From: Planctomycetota bacterium
GTDB taxonomy: Bacteria; Planctomycetota; UBA1135; GCA-002686595
DNA: 64,000 bases
Assembly (NCBI GenBank): GCA_016220085.1
Contig: JACRIN010000065.1
Coordinates: forward strand, 36,926 to 100,925
Reading direction: 5' to 3'
Position numbers and translations under genes: made by a program
Shown here: positions 9,913 to 19,163 of the stretch, piece by piece
How the letters are laid out: every line of letters starts with the position of its first letter
Numbering within the stretch: the first letter of the stretch is position 1
Notes under the pieces: model-generated
Told to the model about the DNA's origin: nothing
What the model saw: the letters and a program-made list of their open reading frames with translations, nothing else
Databases searched by the model: none

Positions 9913-10077
9913 TCAGTTGCTCGCCGCGATGAGGACCGCCAGGAAGGCGCCCCAGAGGACGATCCCGATCCAACGCTCGAGGGCGAGGGCTTGACCACGG
10001 TAACCGACGACCGCGACCGCTTCGGGTCGTTCCGCGCGGTGGCGAGCAAGGGCCTGCATGATGGATTGGCGTCGCAT
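9913..10077 (-). CDS. Possible small membrane protein
   Basis: 54 residues from the ATG at 10077: a basic N-terminal half (MRRQSIMQALARHRAERPEA) and one C-terminal membrane segment (WIGIVLWGAFLAVLIAAS). The topology is sensible for a small inner-membrane protein. There is no clear ribosome site, and an upstream in-frame ATG at 10134 would give 73 residues. No family recognised; could be a chance frame. Confidence 0.35.
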   Translation of the reverse strand: MRRQSIMQALARHRAERPEAVAVVGYRGQALALERWIGIVLWGAFLAVLIAASN

Positions 10078-10145
10078 GGCGGTGAATCGGACGAGGGGGA
10101 CTAGCCGTCGGTCCAGACTCTTCCTACGAAGCATTTCCCCAAAAC

Positions 10146-10298
10146 GATGGAGCCGAGCCCGTCATTACGGTCCGGCGAGCTCTTTCGGGGCCGCACGATG
10201 GCGCCGAGCCCGTCATTACGGTCCGGCGAGCGCTTTCGGAGCCGTACGACGGCGCCGAGCTCGTCATTACAATCCGGCGCGCCCCTTCGGAGCCGTCG
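10146..10298. repeat. Three tandem 51-bp repeats upstream of the CPCC protein gene
   Basis: Units 10146-10196, 10197-10247 and 10248-10298, each exactly 51 bp, share the core CCGAGC.CGTCATTAC..TCC and CTTTCGG.GCCG with scattered substitutions. The array ends six bases before the ATG at 10305, so it occupies the promoter/leader position of that gene. A 51-bp unit is about five helical turns and is also divisible by three, but no supported gene covers it. Could be a set of operator sites or a neutral tandem duplication. Confidence 0.8.
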
Positions 10299-10304
10299 CC
10301 CGCC

Positions 10305-10598
10305 ATGGAAACCCGTCAGATCGAGGTCACGTGTCCGTGCTGTCAGAAGCGCCTAGCCATCGACGTCCGCACCGAGCGCGTGATGCGCGCGTGGTCGCCG
10401 AAGGACGTCGACGAAGCGGGCAAGCCGAAGGTCGAGGAGAAGGACTGGGACCAGGCGCTCTCGAAGGTCAAAGGCCGCGAGAGCGCCGGAACGGGCAAGC
10501 TCGACCAGTTCCTCGATTCGGAGCGCGGTAAAGCCAAGCGCCTCGAGGAAAAGTTCCTGGAGGCCCAGAAGAAGCTGGAGAAGCCCGACGCCGAATGA
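10305..10598 (+). CDS. Small CPCC-motif protein
   Basis: 97 residues. N-terminal beta strand and a zinc-knuckle-like CPCC (IEVTCPCCQKRLAID), then a highly charged helical C-terminal half (LDSERGKAKRLEEKFLEAQK) likely to form a short coiled coil. Only one cysteine cluster is present, so a complete zinc ribbon would need dimerisation. No Shine-Dalgarno is visible; the 51-bp repeat array ends just before the start. Convergent with the coiled-coil gene at 10611. No named family recognised. Confidence 0.7.
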   Translation: METRQIEVTCPCCQKRLAIDVRTERVMRAWSPKDVDEAGKPKVEEKDWDQALSKVKGRESAGTGKLDQFLDSERGKAKRLEEKFLEAQKKLEKPDAE

Positions 10599-10610
10599 AC
10601 GGCGTCGCGT

Positions 10611-12407
10611 TCAGGAGCCGGCGACCTTCTCGTTGGTGAGCTCGCTCTCGAGGTTCTCGATCACCGGCTTGAGCTCGGCGAGCAGCGACTGCGCGATCTC
10701 GAATTGATGCGCGTGCGCCGAGAGGGAGTCGCGGTACTTCTGGATCTCGGCGTCGGCGCGCTCGAGCTTGGTCGCGGACTCCTGCAGCGAGCGGTCGCGT
10801 GCAAGCAGGGTCTCGCGCTCGCGCGCGACCTCGAGGTCGAGCGCCTCGACACGCGCCGAGACCTCGGAGAGACGTTGCTCGCGATCCGCGAGTTCGCCGC
10901 GCTTCAGCTCGAGCTCGCGCTCGCGGCCGACGCTGCGCTCGGTCCAGTGCGCGACCGAAGCCTTCAGTGCGCGACATTCGTCGATCGCGCCGGTCAGCTC
11001 TTGGGTCAGCGACGCGACGCGCTCCTCCGAGGCGCTCAGCGCTTGCTGGTGCTCGCTGCGCAGCGCCTCGAGCTCGCCGGAGAGCTCGGTCTTCTTCACG
11101 TCGAGCTCTCGCGCGAGCGTCTCGGACCCCGCGAGCAGCCGCGACTTCTCGGTCAGCGTCGTCGCGAGTTCACGAGCGCGCGCCTCGAGCCCGACGATCG
11201 TCGCGGCGCGTTCGTCGGACTCCGTGCCCAGCTCGCGGCAACGCGCACGCAGGGCGTCGAGCTCGATCGATTGCGTTTGCGCGCGGCTGTCGAGCTCCGC
11301 GAGCTGCGACGCGAGCGCGAGGCCCTGCGCTTCGGTCGTCCGTTGCGCGGAATGCGCCTTGTCGAGCTCGAGCTGGACGCAATCGAGGTTGCGGCCGAGC
11401 TCGTCGGCGCGCTCCGTCAACCCGTTGTTCGCGGCGACCAGCGCCTCGAGGTCGGCGCACGCCTTCGCGAAGCGGCCCTCGAAGTCCGCGATCTCGCCGC
11501 GCAGGTGCTGGACCTCGTCGTAGTGCGCTGAAGCCGCTTCAGCGGCGCGCTTCTCGAGCTCGGTGTACTCGCCGCGCCACTTCTCGGCGTCACGACGGCT
11601 CTCGGTCGCCTGATGCAGCAGGGGATCGAGGCTGCTCAAGCGCTCGCTGAGCGCCGCGACTTCGGCGGTTTTCGCTTCGGCGAGCTCGCGCGCCTTCGCC
11701 TGCCACTCGCTGACGACCGCCTTCACCCTCGCGAGGTCCTCGATCAGCGGCTCGACCGAACCGTTGGCCTCCGCCGTCGGCGCGCTCGCGGGCGCGGCGC
11801 GTTGCTCGAGCTCGGAACACTTCTGCTTCCAGCCGTCGACCTCGGCGCGCGCGTCGACCAGCTCCGCCTCGACGTTGCGAAGCGACTCCTGCAACGGTTG
11901 CAGGCTCGCGATGCGCATGCGGGTCTCGGACAGCGAGCGTCGTTCGCGCTCCAGCACCTCTTCCTGCTCCGCGCGGCCGCCGTCGAGCTTCCGCTGCAGC
12001 TCCGCGACCGTCTGCGCGCCGCCGTCGTCGGTGACGACCTCGATCGCGTCTTCGTCCGCGTCGTCCATCCACGCGAGGGTCTCCTCGGTGCTCGCCGCTT
12101 CGGCCGGCGCCGGTTCGCCGACGTGCGCGGACAGGGCGGCCTTCAGTTGCTCGATGTGCTCCTTCTGGACCGTGAACAGCTCCTTGAACGTCTGCTCGTG
12201 CTGCGAGAACGACTCGACCACGGTCTTCACCTGGACTTCGAGCTCCTCGTACGCCTCGAGCCGCTCCTCCAGCCGCTCGGTCATGCCCGCCTCGGTCTTC
12301 TTGCGGTCGTCGCGGTAGCGGCGATCGAGCACGATCGCGGCGACCGCGCAGCCGCAGCACATGAAGAACCCGGCGACCAGGAACCACGGAATCGAATTGA
12401 AGATCAT
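10611..12407 (-). CDS. Membrane-anchored coiled-coil protein
   Basis: 598 residues: one N-terminal membrane segment (FNSIPWFLVAGFFMCCGCAVAAIVL split around residues 3-25) followed by an almost continuous Glu/Ala/Leu/Arg-rich coiled coil from about 30 to the end, interrupted by an acidic Pro/Ala stretch near 95-135. The ATG at 12407 is chosen because it opens the membrane segment and has GGAAAG seven bases upstream; the frame upstream of it is Arg/Pro-rich. No enzymatic motif. Architecture resembles structural or division-associated envelope coiled-coil proteins, but this is analogy only. Confidence 0.7.
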   Translation of the reverse strand: MIFNSIPWFLVAGFFMCCGCAVAAIVLDRRYRDDRKKTEAGMTERLEERLEAYEELEVQVKTVVESFSQHEQTFKELFTVQKEHIEQLKAALSAHVGEPAPAEAASTEETLAWMDDADEDAIEVVTDDGGAQTVAELQRKLDGGRAEQEEVLERERRSLSETRMRIASLQPLQESLRNVEAELVDARAEVDGWKQKCSELEQRAAPASAPTAEANGSVEPLIEDLARVKAVVSEWQAKARELAEAKTAEVAALSERLSSLDPLLHQATESRRDAEKWRGEYTELEKRAAEAASAHYDEVQHLRGEIADFEGRFAKACADLEALVAANNGLTERADELGRNLDCVQLELDKAHSAQRTTEAQGLALASQLAELDSRAQTQSIELDALRARCRELGTESDERAATIVGLEARARELATTLTEKSRLLAGSETLARELDVKKTELSGELEALRSEHQQALSASEERVASLTQELTGAIDECRALKASVAHWTERSVGRERELELKRGELADREQRLSEVSARVEALDLEVARERETLLARDRSLQESATKLERADAEIQKYRDSLSAHAHQFEIAQSLLAELKPVIENLESELTNEKVAGS

Positions 12408-12580
12408 CTGAGCTTTCCGACGGGGACGGTTCTCTGCACGAGCACGCGGAGGTTTCCCCGTGATCGGCCCATCCGGCGACGCTTCCGTAGCTCGATCGGT
12501 CGCCGCCCGGTTCGGAGCTCGCGATCGGGAAAGTCCTTCCCGCCTCCCGCGAACGTCGGAGCGCGGCGCGAGAAGCAGCG

Positions 12581-12617
12581 CGGCCGCGCGGGCCCCGAAT
12601 GGGGCGCCGCGCGGCCG
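12581..12617 (-). terminator. Hairpin terminator for the metzincin gene
   Basis: Inverted repeat of 11 bp (CGGCCGCGCGG / CCGCGCGGCCG) with an inner GCCCC/GGGGC pairing, 24 bases past the stop of the minus-strand protease gene, then CTGCTTCTC on that strand. Likely an intrinsic terminator. Confidence 0.5.
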
Positions 12618-12640
12618 TCGCGAGCGGGGTGGGAGCGAGC

Positions 12641-14335
12641 TCAGTTCTGGATCGTCCACTGCACGCCGGACGAAAGCCCGATCGTGCCCTGGCTCGCCGG
12701 ATCGCGGTACCAGAACTGGCCGAAGAGCGTGTTGCCCGCGCCGATCGCGGCGAGGTCGGTGTGGCTCCAGTGGTAGTAGAGCTCACCCGAGCAATCGCTC
12801 GTCGGCGGCGCGGAGCCCGCGGAGAACTCGACCGGCGTGCGGATGATCGGCGGCATCACGCAGAGCTCGCCGCCTTGGAACGGCTTCTGATCCGGCAGCG
12901 TGCCCCAGAAGAACAGTCCGTTCTTGTTGTTGAGCACGTTGAGGACGCCGAGCGTGAAGTTGTCGGGCCCCGAGAGCGTCGGATGGCCGTACGCGACGAT
13001 GTCGGGCGTGCAGCCGAGCGAGTTCACCTTCGCATTGCAGTACGTGATCGTGTCGGAGCCCGCGACCGGCAGACAACCGGCGGCGACCACCCAGTTGCGG
13101 ATGTCGGCGACCGACAGCGAGTGGAAGTAGTTGTTGATGTTCACCATGCCGCCGCCGCAGAGGTGGCAGTAGCTCATGATCGTGCCGCTGCTCGTGCAGA
13201 CCTGCGCGGTCTGGCAGCCGCCGAAGTAGCCGTTCGGCGCGCACTGATCGGCGGGCGGGCAGTAGTCGTGCGTGTGCGGCGCGCCGAAGTTGTGGCCGAG
13301 CTCGTGCGCACTCACCATGTAGTCCCACGTGCCCGGGTTGACCGTCGGAGGGAAGCTCACGCCGCCGTAGATGTTGCCGGCGACCGAGAAGTTCCAAGGC
13401 TGGTTGCAGAGCCCGGGCAACCACGCGACGCCGCCGCCGAGGTTCGCGCCGGACAGGAAGTGCGCGACGTGCGCGCCGCCGGGCACGGCCCATTGCCACG
13501 CGGCTTGGAACTCGCCGAGGAGTCCGCCCGCGCCGCCGCCTTGCTCCTGCGTGACCCAGGGGTCGTTCGCGGTGGTGTAGAACTGCATGTAGGGGAACGT
13601 CAGGCGGACGCTGATCTGCTCTTCGTAGCGATAGCTGACCCAGCTCATCAACGTCGCGACGTACGTCATCTCCGCGTTGAGGTCGCCGAAGACCTGGAAG
13701 AGCTGGTAGTCGGTCTCGATCGCGATCTTGGCTTCGAAGAGCGACGTCGGAACGTACTTCGGCGCGGACGGCGGCGCGTACGTGTGCGGACCGACGGTCA
13801 GCTCGTCGAGCTTGCAGAACTCGCCGAGCGCGCGGCCCGCGCGATTCAAGCTCGACTCGGTCGTGAAGTACGCGCGGCTCTTCGACCAGCCGCCGAGCTC
13901 CGGCGCGTTCGCTTCGGCCATCAAGTGGACGATCTCGCCGCCGCTCGAGATCCAACCGCGCGAGCCCCAGCGCGAGAGCGCGAGCGCGACGTCGGAGTTC
14001 GGCTCGCCGCGAACGCGGCCGGTCCAGACGCTGAGCCCGAGCTCCGAGATCGCGCGCGGCGCGGGCACGCCGTCGACCTGCGCGGCGATGTTCCGCGACT
14101 CGAGGTCGACCTGCGTGAGCTCGAGGTCGACCGTGCGCCCGTCGGGGAGCTCGACCGCGGCGAGATCGACACGCCCGAGGTTCGCGAGGTCCTCGAAGTC
14201 GTCGTAGCGCGGCGTGAGATCGAGTCGGTCGCCGCTGCGCTCGTCGACGTCGAAGGGGAACGCGCGCAACGGCACGATCTGGGCGGAAGCGGACGTGGCG
14301 CAGAGCGCCATGGCGATCACGATGGTCGTTTTCAT
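12641..14335 (-). CDS. Secreted metzincin metalloprotease with YCTAK C-terminal domain
   Basis: 564 residues. Signal peptide 1-19 (...ATSASAQ), propeptide-like region to about 190 containing Cys174, which could act as a cysteine switch (inference). Reprolysin-like catalytic domain with zinc motif HELGHNFGAPH at 344-354 (His344, His348, His354, catalytic Glu345) and Met-turn GTIMSYCH (Met387). Residues 432-564 are the shared C-terminal domain with all four cysteines (YCNAK, GCTP, GGELC, SDCSG). Start ATG 14335 has AGAGGA seven bases upstream. An exported zinc endopeptidase; substrate unknown. Confidence 0.9.
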   Translation of the reverse strand: MKTTIVIAMALCATSASAQIVPLRAFPFDVDERSGDRLDLTPRYDDFEDLANLGRVDLAAVELPDGRTVDLELTQVDLESRNIAAQVDGVPAPRAISELGLSVWTGRVRGEPNSDVALALSRWGSRGWISSGGEIVHLMAEANAPELGGWSKSRAYFTTESSLNRAGRALGEFCKLDELTVGPHTYAPPSAPKYVPTSLFEAKIAIETDYQLFQVFGDLNAEMTYVATLMSWVSYRYEEQISVRLTFPYMQFYTTANDPWVTQEQGGGAGGLLGEFQAAWQWAVPGGAHVAHFLSGANLGGGVAWLPGLCNQPWNFSVAGNIYGGVSFPPTVNPGTWDYMVSAHELGHNFGAPHTHDYCPPADQCAPNGYFGGCQTAQVCTSSGTIMSYCHLCGGGMVNINNYFHSLSVADIRNWVVAAGCLPVAGSDTITYCNAKVNSLGCTPDIVAYGHPTLSGPDNFTLGVLNVLNNKNGLFFWGTLPDQKPFQGGELCVMPPIIRTPVEFSAGSAPPTSDCSGELYYHWSHTDLAAIGAGNTLFGQFWYRDPASQGTIGLSSGVQWTIQN

Positions 14336-14424
14336 GGTGGGATCCTCTTGGACGAGCTCTCCCAACCTAACCCGAGCACGCCGCGAGTTGCGCGGTGCGG
14401 GTGAAATCGCCGACGGGCGCGCTT

Positions 14425-16824
14425 TCAGCCCAAGCGGCGCGAAACCAGGCGCAGGCTGTTGAGCACGACGATCACGCTCGAGCTCGCCATCGCCGCCGCG
14501 GCCCAGTGCGGAGGCAGCGCGCCGAGCCCCGCGAGCTCGAACAACCCCGCCGCGGCCGGCAACGCGACCACGTTGTAGCCGAAGGCCCAGAACAGATTGC
14601 CGCGAACGATCTTCCGCGTCGCGCGGGCGAGGTCGAGCAAGGTGACGAGCTTCGCCGGATCGTCGACGAGCAGCGCGGCGTCCGCCGCTTCGAGCGCGAC
14701 GTCCGCGCCGCCGCCCATCGCGATGCCGACATCCGACGCAGCGAGCGCCGGCGCGTCGTTGACGCCGTCGCCGACCATCGCGACCGCGCCGTGGCTCGCG
14801 CGCAGCTTTGCGATCGCACCCGCCTTCTCGTCGGGGCGCAGCTCGGCGCGCGCGTCGTCGAGCCCGAGCTCGCGCGCCAGTCGCTGCACCGCCGCCGGAT
14901 GGTCGCCCGAGAGCAGCGTCAGCGCGCGTCCGCGCGCACGGAGCTCGGCGACGGTGCGCGCGGCGCTCGGACGCGCGGGATCGACGAAGCCGAACACGGC
15001 GACGAGCGCGCCGTCGACCAGCAGCACGACGCCGGTCTCGCCGCGCTCCGCGAGCGGCGCGAGCAGGCGCGCGAGCTCGCGCTCGTCCGCGCCGCGTTCG
15101 CGCGCCGCGCGCGGGCTGCCGAGCCAAACCGCGCGACCGCGCACCTTGGCGGACGCACCGCGGCCGGGCTCGCTCGCGAAGTCCATCACGGCCCTCGGCG
15201 CGAGCCCGCGCGCCTCGGCGGCGGTGACCAGCGCGCGCGCAAACGGGTGCTCGCTCTGCGCCTCGACGGAAGCGGCGAGCTCCAAGCGCTCGCGGTCGCG
15301 CGCCCCGTCGTCGCCCAGCGAAGCGGCGGCGCCATGGGGCGAAGCCCTCGAGTCGGCAAGCGAAGCACCCGCGCCGCGAGTCGGCGCACTCTCGCCGCCG
15401 AGCGACGCGCCTGCACTGCCGAGCGACGCGGCTGTGCTGCCGAGCGAAGCGGGTGCGCCGCCGGGCGATGCGGCCGAGTCGGCGTGCGCGATCGTCGCGA
15501 GCTCGGGCTGGCCGCGGGTCAGCGTCCCGGTCTTGTCGAGCGCGAGCGTTCGCAGGCCCGCGAGCGTCTCCAAGACCTCCGCATCCTTGACCAGAAGCCC
15601 TTCGCGCGCCGCGCGCCCGCTCGCCGCGACGATCGCGGTCGGAGTCGCGAGCCCGAGCGCGCACGGACACGCCGCGACCAGCACCGCGACCGCGTGGGCG
15701 AGCGCTCGCGACACGTCGTGCGAGCCGAGCCACCAACCGACGAACGTCACCGCGGCGATCGCGAGCACCACCGGCACGAAGACGGCGCTGATGCGATCGG
15801 CGAGCCGTTGCACGCGCGGCTTCGAGCCCTGCGCTCGCCGCACCCATGTCGCGATGCGCCCGACCGCCGAGTCGGCGCCGATCGCGGTCGCGCGGATCGA
15901 CAGCGCGCCGGTGTGGTTCTGCGTGCCGGCGTGGACGCGGTCGCCGACGCGCTTCTCGATCGGCGCGCTCTCGCCGGTCAGCAGCGATTCGTCGACGCTG
16001 GAGCCGCCGTCGAGCACCTCGCCGTCGACCGGGATGCGCTCGCCCGGCCGCACGCGCACCAGCGAGCCGAGCGCGACCTCGGCGAGCGGCACTTCGACCT
16101 CGACGCCGCGTTTCAGGACGCGCGCGGTCGGCGGCGCGAGCTCGACCAACGCTCGCAAGGCGTCGCCGGTCTTGGCACGAGCGCGCGCTTCGAGCCAACG
16201 CCCGAGCAGCACGAACACCATGATCATCAGCGCCGCGTGCAGGTGCGATTCGCCGCTGCCGAAGCCCGGCGCGAGCCAAGCGGCGAGCGCGGAGCCCCAC
16301 GCGGCGAGCGTGCCGATCGCGACCAGCGTGTTCATGTCCGGCGCGCGGCGCGAGAGAGCGCGCAAGCCGTCGCGCAGGACGTCGAAGCCGGCGACGAACT
16401 GCACCGGCAGCGAAAGCGCGAGCGCGGCGAGCGCCGGCGCGGTGTGCACGCTGCCGTGCGGCGCGTGCTCCGCGAGCGCCGAGGCGACGCCGAAGCCGAT
16501 CGCGATCATCAAGTTGCGCTGCGTGCGCGCTCGGGACTTGCGCTCGCTCTCCTCGGCGAAGCGCACGTCGTTCACCAGCGAACCGGCGGCGCCGAAAGCC
16601 TCGTCGGGCACGCGATAGCCCGCCGCGCGCACCGCGGCTCGGATGCGCTCGTCGTCGGCGAGCTCCGGGTCGCGCGAGAGCGTCGCGCTGCGCGAACCGA
16701 AGCTCACTTCGGCCGCCGCGACGCCGGGAACGCCGCGCAGAGCTCGCTCGACGCTCTGCGCGCACGCCTGGCAAGTCATCCCTGCGATGGGGACGACCAG
16801 GTCCTCAAGCGCTCGCTCCGACAT
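14425..16824 (-). CDS. copA: Copper-translocating P1B-type ATPase (CopA-like)
   Basis: 799 residues. N-terminal heavy-metal-associated domain with GMTCQAC (Cys18, Cys21), membrane helices about 105-210 and 340-385, actuator-domain TGES at 283-286, transmembrane metal site CPC at 386-388, phosphorylation site DKTGT at Asp430, and GDGVNDAP near residue 710, followed by the last two helices. The CPC site and MTCxxC domain point to Cu(I) export. Unusual: residues 449-504, just after the phosphorylation loop, are eight degenerate 7-residue repeats (type xAxASLG) that the family lacks. Divergent from the LOG gene. TACCCT lies seven bases before the ATG, with no ribosome site. Confidence 0.92.
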   Translation of the reverse strand: MSERALEDLVVPIAGMTCQACAQSVERALRGVPGVAAAEVSFGSRSATLSRDPELADDERIRAAVRAAGYRVPDEAFGAAGSLVNDVRFAEESERKSRARTQRNLMIAIGFGVASALAEHAPHGSVHTAPALAALALSLPVQFVAGFDVLRDGLRALSRRAPDMNTLVAIGTLAAWGSALAAWLAPGFGSGESHLHAALMIMVFVLLGRWLEARARAKTGDALRALVELAPPTARVLKRGVEVEVPLAEVALGSLVRVRPGERIPVDGEVLDGGSSVDESLLTGESAPIEKRVGDRVHAGTQNHTGALSIRATAIGADSAVGRIATWVRRAQGSKPRVQRLADRISAVFVPVVLAIAAVTFVGWWLGSHDVSRALAHAVAVLVAACPCALGLATPTAIVAASGRAAREGLLVKDAEVLETLAGLRTLALDKTGTLTRGQPELATIAHADSAASPGGAPASLGSTAASLGSAGASLGGESAPTRGAGASLADSRASPHGAAASLGDDGARDRERLELAASVEAQSEHPFARALVTAAEARGLAPRAVMDFASEPGRGASAKVRGRAVWLGSPRAARERGADERELARLLAPLAERGETGVVLLVDGALVAVFGFVDPARPSAARTVAELRARGRALTLLSGDHPAAVQRLARELGLDDARAELRPDEKAGAIAKLRASHGAVAMVGDGVNDAPALAASDVGIAMGGGADVALEAADAALLVDDPAKLVTLLDLARATRKIVRGNLFWAFGYNVVALPAAAGLFELAGLGALPPHWAAAAMASSSVIVVLNSLRLVSRRLG
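15313..15480. repeat. Eight 21-bp degenerate tandem repeats inside copA
   Basis: Unit starts 15313, 15334, 15355, 15376, 15397, 15418, 15439 and 15460; best units read GCCGAGCGACGCG then eight variable bases. In the copA frame each unit encodes seven residues ([21 protein letters not shown] and variants), adding 56 residues between the phosphorylation loop and the nucleotide-binding domain without breaking the frame. Confidence 0.85.
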
Positions 16825-16831
16825 GACGATC

Positions 16832-16837
16832 AGGGTA
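16832..16837 (-). promoter_or_regulatory. Candidate -10 box (TACCCT) for leaderless copA
   Basis: TACCCT on the minus strand, separated by seven bases from the copA ATG at 16824. No Shine-Dalgarno is present. Same arrangement as at several other starts in the window. Confidence 0.3.
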
Positions 16838-16902
16838 GCCTTCCGCGTTCTCGCATCGCGCCGAGCGTCCGTGAAGTCCCCCCGCGAGCGACGACCACCA
16901 GC

Positions 16903-17730
16903 ATGAATTCCGGCCGCTTCCGTCCCGTCAAGGCATACAAGAACGACGCTTTCATCGCGAGCTCGGATGCGCGACCGCTGCGCATCCTCGCGGAGTACCT
17001 AGAGCCGCAAGCGCGCTTTCGCGAGCTCGCGGTCAAGGACACGATCGTCATGTTCGGGTCCGCGCGGATCCCGTCGCGCGAGCAGGCGCTCTCCGAGCTG
17101 GAGAAAGTGAAAGCCGACGGCGGCGACGTCGCGCGCGCCGAGATGAAGCTGCACATGTCGCAGTACTACGAGGCGACGCGGGAGCTCGCTCGACGCTTGA
17201 CCGAGTGGTCGAAGTCGCTCGAAGGCACGACCGAGCGCCGTTTCGTGATCTGCTCGGGCGGCGGGCCGGGAATCATGGAGGCGGCGAACCGCGGCGCGTC
17301 CGAGGCGAAGGGCGTCAATATCGGGCTCAACATCTCGCTGCCGTTCGAGCAGAACGAGAACCCGTACATCACGCGCCGCCTCGCGTTCGAGTTCCACTAC
17401 TTCTTCATGCGCAAGTACTGGTTCACGTACTTGGCGAAAGCGATCGTCGCGATGCCGGGCGGGTTCGGGACGCTCGACGAGTTCATGGAAGTGGTGACGC
17501 TCGTGCAGACGCTGAAGATCAAGAAGCCGATGCCGATCGTGCTGTTCGGCAGCGAGTACTGGAACGAGGTGATCAACCTCGACGCGCTGGTGAAGTTCGG
17601 GACGATCAGTCCGGAAGATCTGCACCTCTTCTACCGAACCGACTCGGTCGACGACGCGTACCACCACATCACGACGTACCTGCAGAAGCACTTGCTCGAC
17701 ATGGACGTCGGCTTCCACAAGCCGGCGTAG
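16903..17730 (+). CDS. LOG family protein (TIGR00730-like Rossmann fold)
   Basis: 275 residues. Contains the two hallmark motifs of the LOG/lysine-decarboxylase-like family: [14 protein letters not shown] near residue 123 and [10 protein letters not shown] near 185, on a Rossmann fold. The N-terminal 40 residues and the insertion around 65-95 ([20 protein letters not shown]) make it longer than minimal LOG proteins (about 180-200). Family members cleave the ribose phosphate from cytokinin nucleotides or purine monophosphates, or act as PpnN-type nucleosidases; the substrate here is not known. Start ATG 16903 is the first Met in frame after the divergent copA start. Confidence 0.85.
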   Translation: MNSGRFRPVKAYKNDAFIASSDARPLRILAEYLEPQARFRELAVKDTIVMFGSARIPSREQALSELEKVKADGGDVARAEMKLHMSQYYEATRELARRLTEWSKSLEGTTERRFVICSGGGPGIMEAANRGASEAKGVNIGLNISLPFEQNENPYITRRLAFEFHYFFMRKYWFTYLAKAIVAMPGGFGTLDEFMEVVTLVQTLKIKKPMPIVLFGSEYWNEVINLDALVKFGTISPEDLHLFYRTDSVDDAYHHITTYLQKHLLDMDVGFHKPA

Positions 17731-17746
17731 CCGCGCGAGACGCGCC

Positions 17747-18349
17747 GTGGGCTCGCGAGCGAGGTCGGATCGCGGCAGGTACGCCTACCGTGTGGCGCTG
17801 CGACTCGCGCGTGCCACGCGATATCGACGCGCTTTGCCTTGGCTCGAGCGCGCCGCGCGCGAAGGCTACGGGCCCGCATGGGCGGCGCTCGCGAGTTGGT
17901 ACGTGCACGGCCGCGCAGTTCGTCGCGATCGTCGGCGAGCGTTCGAGTGCTTCCGCAAAGGCGCCGCGCTCGGCAACAGCGACGCTCTGGGCGGACTCGC
18001 GCGCTGCTACGAGCTCGGCTACGGCACGCGCCGAGATCTGCGACGCGCGTTCGTCGGGTGGCGTCGCGCGGCGGCGCGCGCTGGGCGCGAGTACTCCGTC
18101 GACGTTGCGCGTTGCCACTACTGGGGCATCGGCACGCCGGTCGATCCGCGCGCCGCGTATCGGAACTTCCTGCGAGCCGCGAAACGAGGCAACGTCGAGT
18201 CGCAGTACGAGGTGGCGCGCATGCGCGAGCTCGGCGATGGAGTCCGACGTCACCTCGGGCTCGCGAAGCACTGGTACACGCGGGCCGCTCGCGGCGGCCA
18301 CGACCGCGCGAGGCGCGCATTGCGCACGCTCGGCCAGGGTAGGCGTTGA
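17747..18349 (+). CDS. Sel1-repeat protein
   Basis: 200 residues, very Arg-rich, built of about four Sel1-like helical repeats of about 36 residues: examples are AFECFRKGAALGNSDALGGLA, AYRNFLRAAKRGNVESQYEVA (each cited in part) and HWYTRAARGGHDRARRAL. Sel1 repeats mediate protein-protein contacts. The likely start is GTG 17747, 17 bases after the LOG stop codon, so the two may be cotranscribed. No signal peptide, so cytoplasmic. Partner unknown. Confidence 0.75.
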   Translation: MGSRARSDRGRYAYRVALRLARATRYRRALPWLERAAREGYGPAWAALASWYVHGRAVRRDRRRAFECFRKGAALGNSDALGGLARCYELGYGTRRDLRRAFVGWRRAAARAGREYSVDVARCHYWGIGTPVDPRAAYRNFLRAAKRGNVESQYEVARMRELGDGVRRHLGLAKHWYTRAARGGHDRARRALRTLGQGRR

Positions 18350-18352
18350 CGC

Positions 18353-18808
18353 CTAGTCGCCGAGGCTGGTGTGGTCGCTGACGATCCGCCAGCCGTCGGG
18401 GAAGCGGCGGAAGATCAGGGTGAAGAGGCCCCAGATCGGCGGCTTCGATTCGAAGTCGAGTTGCCATCTGCCGCGGACGAAGCCAGCGTCCGGCCCGAGC
18501 AATTGGGGATCGAGTTGGCTGAAGGAGAGCTTGCCCATCTCCTTGCCGCTCGCCGTGTAGCTCGCGCGATAGCGTTCGAGCGTCGGCTCGTAGCCCTTCG
18601 TCCACGAGCCGCCGGAGAGGAAGCTCATCTCCGGCGAGTTCCAGTAGCCCTGCGCCATGAAGCCGTCGACGTCGCGCGCGTTCCACGCGGCCTCCTGCGC
18701 GCGACAGACGGCGACGAGCTCGTCGGGCGACGCGCTCCCCTGCGAAGTCGAGCGGCACGCGGAAACGCAAATCGAAGCGCAGACGACGAACGCGGCGAGG
18801 AGCTTCAT
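18353..18808 (-). CDS. DUF4440/SnoaL-like lipoprotein
   Basis: 151 residues. Lipoprotein signal (MKLLAAFVVCASICVSAC; lipobox VSAC, Cys18). The mature domain has the NTF2-like pattern of DUF4440 proteins: CRAQEAAWNARDVDGFMAQGY (cited in part), then SPEMSFLSGG and a C-terminal FRRFPDGWRIVSDHTS. Such domains bind small ligands or act as associated pockets; no catalytic assignment is possible. Convergent with the Sel1 gene, only three bases apart. Confidence 0.8.
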   Translation of the reverse strand: MKLLAAFVVCASICVSACRSTSQGSASPDELVAVCRAQEAAWNARDVDGFMAQGYWNSPEMSFLSGGSWTKGYEPTLERYRASYTASGKEMGKLSFSQLDPQLLGPDAGFVRGRWQLDFESKPPIWGLFTLIFRRFPDGWRIVSDHTSLGD

Positions 18809-18815
18809 GCGCGCG

Positions 18816-18821
18816 AGTCTA
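18816..18821 (-). promoter_or_regulatory. Candidate -10 box (TAGACT) for leaderless lipoprotein gene
   Basis: TAGACT on the minus strand with seven bases to the ATG at 18808 and no ribosome-binding sequence between them. Confidence 0.35.
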
Positions 18822-18829
18822 CCGCCGCG

Positions 18830-18966
18830 TCACACGACCGAACGCACCATCACGGCCAACATGTCCTGCGCCACGTGAACCACGACACTGAGCGCCAGGA
18901 CACCGCCTTTGCGGGGCGTGACGAGCGCGAGGCAGAAGCCGAAGCTCGCCGTCAGGGCAACACGCA
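18830..18966 (-). pseudogene. CPBP-family intramembrane protease, 3' remnant
   Basis: About 45 residues (from [17 protein letters not shown] to [16 protein letters not shown]) that align without gaps to the end of the CPBP protease at 20768-21520 (TATIGLYLALVTRREGG ... LVHAAQDTLGLTLRSG). Only the last conserved helix and its H..QD element survive; the EExxxR motif is absent. The nucleotide sequences differ too much for a recent copy, so this is the tail of a different CPBP gene truncated where the recombinase remnant begins. Confidence 0.65.
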
Positions 18967-18980
18967 TACACAGGCGTGCG

Positions 18981-19163
18981 ACCTGCCACACGTTCCGCCA
19001 CTCGTTCGCCACGCACCTCCTGGAGGACGGCCGCGACATCCGCGCCATCCCGGAGTCTCTCGGTCACAAGGACGTCGCGACCACGATGATCCAAGCGCGC
19101 GTCTGGCATCGCAGCCCCGCGGACCTGTGCTCGCCGGCCGACTGGCTGCCGGATTCGAGGTGA
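18981..19163 (+). pseudogene. Integron-type tyrosine recombinase, C-terminal remnant
   Basis: About 60 residues carrying the C-terminal catalytic signature of tyrosine recombinases, closest to integron integrases: [19 protein letters not shown] (box II His-x-x-Arg), then [11 protein letters not shown] with the second His, then [15 protein letters not shown], which matches the IntI ending 'LNRG..GVRSPLD.L'. The catalytic Tyr position (TTMIYTHV in intact proteins) reads TTMIQARV, so the nucleophile is lost. The N-terminal two thirds are missing. Not functional; a fossil of an integron or related element. Confidence 0.75.

Noticed and set aside
14395..16902. N-terminal extension of the LOG protein (frame opens far upstream)
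   Set aside because: The extension is antisense to copA and unlike the family; ATG 16903 gives a sensible LOG protein.
18981..19163. Functional integrase or phage integrase
   Set aside because: Only about 60 residues remain, the catalytic Tyr position is not Tyr, and the ending matches integron integrases rather than phage ones; kept as a remnant.
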